DNA of 64,000 nucleotides from Proteles cristata cristata (Eukaryota > Chordata > Mammalia > Carnivora > Hyaenidae), in contig JAESUZ010005543.1 of assembly GCA_017311185.1 (NCBI GenBank), forward strand, positions 186,001 through 250,000, written 5' to 3'. Below are positions 58,772 through 64,000 of the stretch, in pieces; the first letter of the stretch is position 1; every line of letters begins with the position of its first letter. The notes under the pieces are model-generated. The model saw nothing but the letters and a program-made list of their open reading frames with translations. It did no database searches and had not been told where the DNA came from. The translations under genes were made by a program, and so were the position numbers.

Positions 58772-59750
58772 GAATTAATTCACAGAGCTGCTGTGACAGG
58801 TAGCTACAAATTGGGTGACTTAAAACAACAGAAAATATTCTCTCACAGTTTTAGAGACTAGCAGTGTGAAATCAGTGGATTGGCAGGGCCCTGCTCCCTC
58901 TGAAAACTCTAGGGAAGAGTCTTTCATTGCCTCTTCCTAGCTTCAGGTATTTGCTGGCAATTTTTGGCATTCCTTAGCTTATAGCTGTGTCACTGACAAT
59001 TTCTGCCTCGGTCTTTACCTGGCCTTCTTCCCTGTGAATGTGTCTTCTCATAAGCAGGTCGTAAGGACACCACTCATCAGATTTCGGGCCCACTCTGTTC
59101 AATATTAAGACAATCCCTCATCATAACTAATTACATCGAAGTAGACTAGACCCTATTTCCAAATAAAGGTACATTCTTGAGTTCCAGTGTATATTAATTG
59201 GGGGGGATGCTGTTAATTTGGGAGGGGCTCAATAGTCTGCCCTGTGGTCCCCAAATTTACATCCAACCCATGTGCAAAATATATTAACCGCATTCCAATA
59301 TTCTCAAAAATCCTAATCCATTCTAGTATCCACTCTAAGTTGAAATCTCATTTAAATATCATAGACTCATGAAGTTTAAAGTTTCATCATTCAAATCAGA
59401 TATGAGTGAGACTCAGGATATGACGTATCTAGGAGCAAAATCTTCATCTGTCTACCTTTGAAACTAAAATGTTACCTGGTTTCAAAATACAATGGTTGGA
59501 CTAGAATGGGGTAGACATTCTCATTCTCATAGGGAGAAAATGGAAGGGATAAAGGGGTCATTTATCACAAGCAAGTTTGAATCCCAGCAGAGCAAATTCC
59601 ATTAGGTTTCAAGACCTGAAAATAAACCTCTGTGACTTGATACACAATTCTCTATGCCCGCAGATGTCAGCCCTGCTCTATGGTCCCTTCTTCATCAATT
59701 CCACATCTACGCTACCCCTTTCTCAATGAAATCCTACTTACCTTTCAGTC
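58772..59750 (+). mobile_element. Ancient high-copy eutherian repeat, family unresolved
   Basis: 'TTAAAACAACAGAAAATATT', 'CTCTCACAGTTTTAGAGACT', 'GGCAGGGCCCTGCTCCCTCT', 'GCCTCTTCCTAGCTTCAGGT', 'AGACCCTATTTCCAAATAAA' and 'CAAATTCCATTAGGTTTCAA' are in the order of a very common mammalian repeat. I believe it is LTR-retrotransposon related but cannot name it with confidence. There is no coding capacity. Confidence 0.55.
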
Positions 59751-59763
59751 TTGGTTTACTTAT

Positions 59764-60017
59764 TACTTAAATTTCTTTTTTTTTTTTTTAATTTTTTTTT
59801 AATGCTTATTTCTAGGAGAGAGAGAGAGAGACAACGCGAGCAAGGGAGGGTCAGAGAGAGAGGGAGTCACAGACTGAAACAGGCTCCAGGCTCTGAGCTG
59901 GCAGTCAGCACAGAGCCCGACGCGGGGCTCGAACCCACGAACCGCGAGATCATGACCTAAGCGAAAGTCGGACGCTTAACCGACTAAGCCACCCAGGCGC
60001 CCCTACTTAAATTTCTT
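59764..60017 (-). mobile_element. Young CanSINE with perfect 14-bp TSD
   Basis: TACTTAAATTTCTT is exact at 59764-59777 and 60004-60017. The reversed body has 'GAGTCACAGACTGAAACAGG' (the same three-base deletion as the copy at 38348), 'CAGCACAGAGCCCGACGCGG', 'GAACCCACGAACCGCGAGAT', 'AAAGTCGGACGCTTAACCGA' and 'GCCACCCAGGCGCCCC'. It keeps many CpGs and looks the youngest in the window. Confidence 0.97.
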
Positions 60018-60069
60018 AAGTCTGTGAGATCTCTTTCTTATAAATTTCCACATTAACACTTATCTGCAC

Positions 60070-60418
60070 TGTATAAGTGAAGGTTGTCCAGAGAAACAGA
60101 ACCAATAAAAAACAGATATTCATTTAAATATTCTTCTAGTCTACTCTTGTTTTTATATATATGATCACATGGTTATCAGATGGAGAAGTCCCACAATCGG
60201 TCATTAGTAAACTAGAGACCCAGGAGAGCTGGTGAGATAAATTCCAGTCTGATTCCAGAAGCCTGAAACCCAGGTGAGCCAGTTGTGTAATATGTAGTCC
60301 AGGGATAAGAGATCAAAGGTTCATTCATCCTTCTGGAAACACCCCCAGAAACAATGTTTAACCAGATGTCTGACATCTCTTGGTCCCGTCAAGTTGACAC
60401 ATAAAATGCATCATCACG
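60070..60418 (+). mobile_element. MLT2-like ERVL solitary LTR
   Basis: Starts TGTATAAGTGAAGGTTGTCC with 'AGAGAAACAGAACCAATAAA', continues 'GTCATTAGTAAACTAGAGAC' and 'CCCAGGAGAGCTGGTGAGAT', and ends 'AAGTTGACACATAAAATGCA' followed by TCATCACG. The flanks TGCAC (60065-60069) and TGCAT (60419-60423) fit a decayed 5-bp integration duplication. No internal viral genes are present. Confidence 0.65.
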
Positions 60419-60424
60419 TGCATC

Positions 60425-61225
60425 TTTGCTTATCAGTACTTATTACAAGTAAGTAATTTCTGAAATAAACTTGTTAATGTTTGTGTCTCCAAGTCAGATG
60501 AAAACAATGAGAGCAGAGCCAATATAAGTCATTTTGCTGTTACATCCCTAAAACACACATCCATGTGTGGCACACTAATTGATGGATAAAAACAGAACTG
60601 GAATTCTATCTTCAAAGAAAACAATCTGACTTTCCCACCTTGGGGCTTAAAATAGTGTCATAGAGAAAAAGCCTGATTCCGTGTTATACTTCCAAAGAAT
60701 CATTAAGAATATGGGTTGATGGAAACTGACTCTTCTGCTTTTGATAATTTCAAGACTTGGGTGGAACTGAGGAATTCTAAGTTATTAAAATATCTTTTGG
60801 AAATTCATTAAAATGTATTTTTTTCAGCATCAATAAGAAGATTATTCTTTGCTCTGCCTTAACTATTGTTAGTATCATAATATTCTTAGTGTAAGTGCAT
60901 CTCCAAAATTATAATTGTAAGAAATAAAAATGCAAGAAAATTCTCTGTGTTTTTAAGTAACCTTTTATCTAAGACTAAATTTCCCAAAAGTGGTATCATG
61001 GAGAACATCAGTCGTTTAGAGCTACTGTTGGGGAAAAAAAAAGAGGAATCCCAGACCAAATAATTTTGGGATATATTGCATTCGGTATTCTCCCTCACAC
61101 ATTCACTTTTAAGCACATCATTGTTATTCAGGTAACAACTGTGAGTGTTCTACAGAAAAGATATTTTGTTTTCAGAAGAAAATACCCCCCTGACGACTTT
61201 TATTTTAATAATTTTTGTAAGCACC
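60425..61225. other. Intronic sequence, no recognised feature
   Basis: AT-rich, with no element or exon recognised. Confidence 0.5.
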
Positions 61226-61228
61226 CTC

Positions 61229-61394
61229 GGGACGCCTGGGTGTCTTAGTCGGTTGAGCGTCAGACTTCGGCTCAGGTCATGATCCCACCGTTTGCAGGTT
61301 AGCCCCGGGTCAGGATTTGTGCTGACAGCTAGCTCAGAGCCTAGCCTGTTTCAGATTTTGTATCTTCCTCTCTCTCTGACCCTCCCCTGCTCAT

Positions 61395-61430
<36 letters not shown>

Positions 61431-61456
61431 AAATAAAGAAATCATTAAAAAAAAAT
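61229..61456 (+). mobile_element. CanSINE, sense to EPHA3, with acceptor-like (TC)n-CAG
   Basis: 'GGGACGCCTGGGTGTCTTAG', 'TCGGTTGAGCGTCAGACTTC', 'GGCTCAGGTCATGATCCCAC' and 'GCTGACAGCTAGCTCAGAGC', then 'CTCTCTCTGACCCTCCCCTG', a pyrimidine run to 61428, CAG at 61428-61430 and 'AAATAAAGAAATCATTAAAA'. No clear TSD was found. Confidence 0.95.
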
Positions 61457-61955
61457 ACAAAAACCATCTTGATGCACCATTATCTCATGAAATATTTTTG
61501 GGGAAATGTATCAAGTAAAATGTGATATGACTTTTATTATATAATTAATTCCTGTTCTCATTTAGGGTCAGCTAGGTAAAATGATGCCCCTACTTTTCAA
61601 GAAATAGCTTCTGGTTTCTTGATATATTCCTTTATTTGCTGAAATTGTTATTTATGGAAAAGTATAGAAACAACTGCAGAGCTCAGGAATTAAGCAGTAT
61701 TTGCTTCTTTGGTCAGGTAGACATTATGAGACCTGCCCCACTCTAAAAGTCAGATCCTAAGAGTGAGGACTCACTGGACAACTGGGTAACCTGTTTCTTG
61801 TACCCCTCTTCTCCATGTCAAAGTTCTTCTGCCTTAGATGAATGTGGTAACAGGAAGAAGTTACTGTAAGAATATATACCAGGGTGTATACAAGGCAATT
61901 TTGTTTCTTGTTGTGACTCGGGATTTTCTTTCTTTCTTTTTTTTCCTGTGGCGTA
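61457..61955. other. Intronic sequence, no recognised feature
   Basis: No element recognised before the L1 that begins near 61962. Confidence 0.5.
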
Positions 61956-61961
61956 TGTTTT

Positions 61962-62460
61962 ATTATTTATTTTTATTTATTTTTTATTTAAGTATAGTTG
62001 ACACACAATATTATATTAGTTTCAGGTGTATGACACAATGATTCAGCAATTGTATACATTACTCTGTGCTCACCACAGTAAATATAGTCCTCAGCTGTCA
62101 CTATACAACTTTATTACAGTATTATTGACTGTATTCCCTATGTTGCACTTGTCGTCCCTGTGAATTATTTATTTCATAGCTGGAAGTTTGTACCTCTTAA
62201 TCCCTTTCACCTATCTTGCCCATCTCCCACTGCTCTGGCAACCACCAGTTTGTTCTGTGTATGATTCTTTTTCCATCTTTTTATTGGTTTGTTTTGTTTT
62301 TAGATTCTCCATATAAGTGAATCATATGGTGTTTGTTTTCACTGTCTGACTTACTTGACTCAGCATAATACTCTCTAGGTCATCCATGTTGTGGCAGTTG
62401 GCAAGATCTCATTCTTTTTAAGGCCTGGGTAATATTTCTCTCTGTGTGCCACATCTTTAT
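61962..62460 (-). mobile_element. L1 3' fragment, antisense
   Basis: 'AAGTATAGTTGACACACAAT', 'AGTTTCAGGTGTATGACACA', 'CCCATCTCCCACTGCTCTGG', 'CAACCACCAGTTTGTTCTGT' and 'ATATAAGTGAATCATATGGT' are the reverse of an older carnivore/L1M 3' UTR running into ORF2. Similar to the element at 21353-22118. Confidence 0.9.
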
Positions 62461-62668
62461 TTTATTTTTATTATTATTATTTTATTCTCAAGTTAGTTAA
62501 TGTACAGTTTAGTCTTGCTACAGAAGTGCAATCAGTGATTCATTTCTTACATATGACTACCCAGTATTCATCCCAACAAGTACTCTTCCCAATACCCATC
62601 ACCCATTTAGCATACCCAGCCACCCCCCACCCAATCAACCCTCAGTTTGTTCTCTATATTTAAGAGTG
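62461..62668 (-). mobile_element. Second, different L1 3' fragment, antisense
   Basis: A TTTATT/TTA-rich start (reversed tail), then 'TTCTCAAGTTAGTTAATGTA', 'CAGTGATTCATTTCTTACAT', 'CCCAGTATTCATCCCAACAA' and 'GTACTCTTCCCAATACCCAT'. This is the reverse of a carnivore L1 3' UTR and is distinct from the adjoining element. The first L1 does not resume on the far side. Confidence 0.88.
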
Positions 62669-62849
62669 TTTCTAATATGATGGACACTGGCAGAAGACAT
62701 CTAATCACATTTAAATTCCCAGATTCACCCTCAGCCCCATCTCCTGGATACCTTTAATCCCAAGGTATTAAAGGTATGTTCTCCAGATGAGCACAGCGCT
62801 GCAAAGAAAGGCTGTCCAAGCTCATTTAACAACAATGAAAACAACATAA

Positions 62850-63040
62850 TGCGTGGATTCATTTAATACCCCAAAACCTATGAAATATACTTTGTTATTA
62901 ATTCCACTTTACAGAAGAGTAAAAAAGACCTAGAGTTTAAGTCACTGGTCCTAGGTCACAGTTACTAAGTGAAACAGATGGGCTTTGAGCCAAGGTCAAC
63001 TGGCTCTTTAGAGCTAGCTACTCCTAATTGCTGTATCACA
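62850..63040 (+). mobile_element. MIR SINE fragment
   Basis: 'CCACTTTACAGAAGAGTAAA', 'GTTTAAGTCACTGGTCCTAG', 'GTCACAGTTACTAAGTGAAA' and 'GGGCTTTGAGCCAAGGTCAA' match the MIR 3' half (ccattttacagatgagg ... gtcacacagctagtaagtgg ... gggattcgaacccagg). Confidence 0.85.
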
Positions 63041-63044
63041 TAGC

Positions 63045-64000
63045 CCTCATGTTCATTGGAAAATGTTGCTTTTTTGAAGACAGCTTAGTTCCCACCTAGT
63101 GTAATCTGAATGTATCTTCATATTAGCACAGTTTTAAACATTTTTGTTTCATATTTTAGGTGTGTCAATATTCAACTGAAGATTTAAATTCAGTTGTAGC
63201 ACAACATATAAATCAATGAACTTCAATTACTTTTATAGATTTTGACAAAAGACTCTCAATTTTTACATGGAAAGATTTATAAAAGTCCTCTTAATTTTCT
63301 TCCAATCATGAGGATATAACTTTTCTTAAACAGCATATTCAATCATTATGAGTGATTCTTTATGTTTTTTTACACTTTAGATCTCTTTATATTTTATGTG
63401 TTCTCTCCTAATCACTATAATTATTGTTTTATTACTGTTATAATTGTAAGAGAAATTGGTTTTATTAAAAGGTACATCATTAAAAATAAACTGAAAAACA
63501 AGAGTAAACTGGAAGAAAACCTAACAATGAAAAATATCACAGTCATTTACAAATATGAAATAGTATTTCAAATATATATTTACCCAATATAAATAATATT
63601 TTTAAAACTTGCTTTAATATGTTCTAACACATTTTTCTTCAGAAACACAGGCTTTTACTTATCCAAACTTGAAATGGCTAAGACCTTTGGAAGAAATTTT
63701 AAACCTTTTAAAAAGATTTAAAACAGCATTTCATTAAAAAAATGAAACTCTCTAATGCCTCCTGACATTTCTTCTCATCTTCTTCCCGGGTGTGTTTTTT
63801 GTCAGAGAATGTAAGGATATTTGCAGTGTATAGCAAACAGGAGGAAGAGAAATCAGACTCTTTCTAAGGCACAGGTAGAAACAAAATGGAGTAAAACATG
63901 GAGCAGAAGGTGCGTGCTAACTAAACAGGACAGTGCATGAAGTTAGCCTATTTGACCAAAGATTATTTTGTAAAAGTTATAGTAGATAATGGGAAAACCT
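63045..64000. other. Intronic sequence to window end
   Basis: AT-rich. No element, exon or RNA gene recognised, including no match to the next EPHA3 exon. Confidence 0.5.

Larger units (their letters stand above)
7781..64000 (+). other. EPHA3: EPHA3 intron 3 (5' part)
   Basis: More than 56 kb without a further recognisable exon. The next EPHA3 exon should begin by completing an alanine codon followed by Cys-Arg-Pro-Gly-Phe; I did not find it, so the intron continues past the window. The content is AT-rich unique sequence with interspersed repeats listed separately. The exceptional length fits EPHA3, a gene known to span several hundred kilobases in human. Confidence 0.85.

Noticed and set aside
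1..64000. CRISPR arrays, operons, defence islands or other microbial systems
   Set aside because: No regularly spaced direct repeats, ribosome-binding sites or compact gene blocks. All tandem repeats are mammalian microsatellites, and the single gene is a vertebrate receptor exon.
63045..64000. Possible EPHA3 exon 4 near the window end
   Set aside because: I looked for a Cys-Arg-Pro-Gly-Phe coding start after an AG acceptor and saw none. The open frame at 63362-63592 is AT-rich and unrelated.

Overview
The window is mammalian nuclear DNA from a carnivoran, most likely a felid. The evidence is at least sixteen copies of the tRNA-Lys-derived carnivore SINE (CanSINE), including young copies ending in the box 'CCACCCAGGCGCCCC' on the minus strand, plus carnivore-type L1 3' ends ('CCAACTTGACAATAAAC'). 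Base composition is AT-rich and there is no bacterial-style gene packing, operon, CRISPR array, tRNA or rRNA. The felid assignment rests on my memory of repeat consensus sequences and is an inference.

Only one coding segment is supported: positions 7120-7780 (+), the third coding exon of EPHA3, an ephrin-A receptor tyrosine kinase. It encodes most of the ephrin-binding domain and the start of the cysteine-rich region, and it has intact splice sites. Everything upstream (1-7119) is the 3' part of intron 2. Everything downstream (7781-64000, over 56 kb) is the 5' part of intron 3. The next exon, which would begin by completing an alanine codon, is not in the window.

The introns are a layered record of transposition. 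The oldest layer has MIR and L2 fragments, hAT-Charlie DNA elements (a MER5-like, a MER20-like and one with terminal inverted repeats), a Tigger-like DNA element, LTR remnants (MER34-like; an MLT2-like LTR with TG...CA ends) and old L1M or other LINE tracts. A middle layer has carnivore L1 3' fragments on both strands. The youngest layer is CanSINEs, several with clean target-site duplications of 12-18 bp. Twelve of the sixteen CanSINEs lie antisense to EPHA3.

Features that ordinary repeat annotation would miss include a collinear direct duplication of about 270 bp (47314-47587 and 48882-49155), a small tandem duplication whose two copies carry different microsatellites (29483-29757), a tiny L1 insertion with a perfect 12-bp duplication (26508-26636), and a sense-oriented CanSINE that carries a complete-looking cryptic 3' splice site (61376-61430). 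I found no new multi-gene or defence-like system. The interest here is in intron architecture and possible regulatory or splicing consequences for EPHA3.
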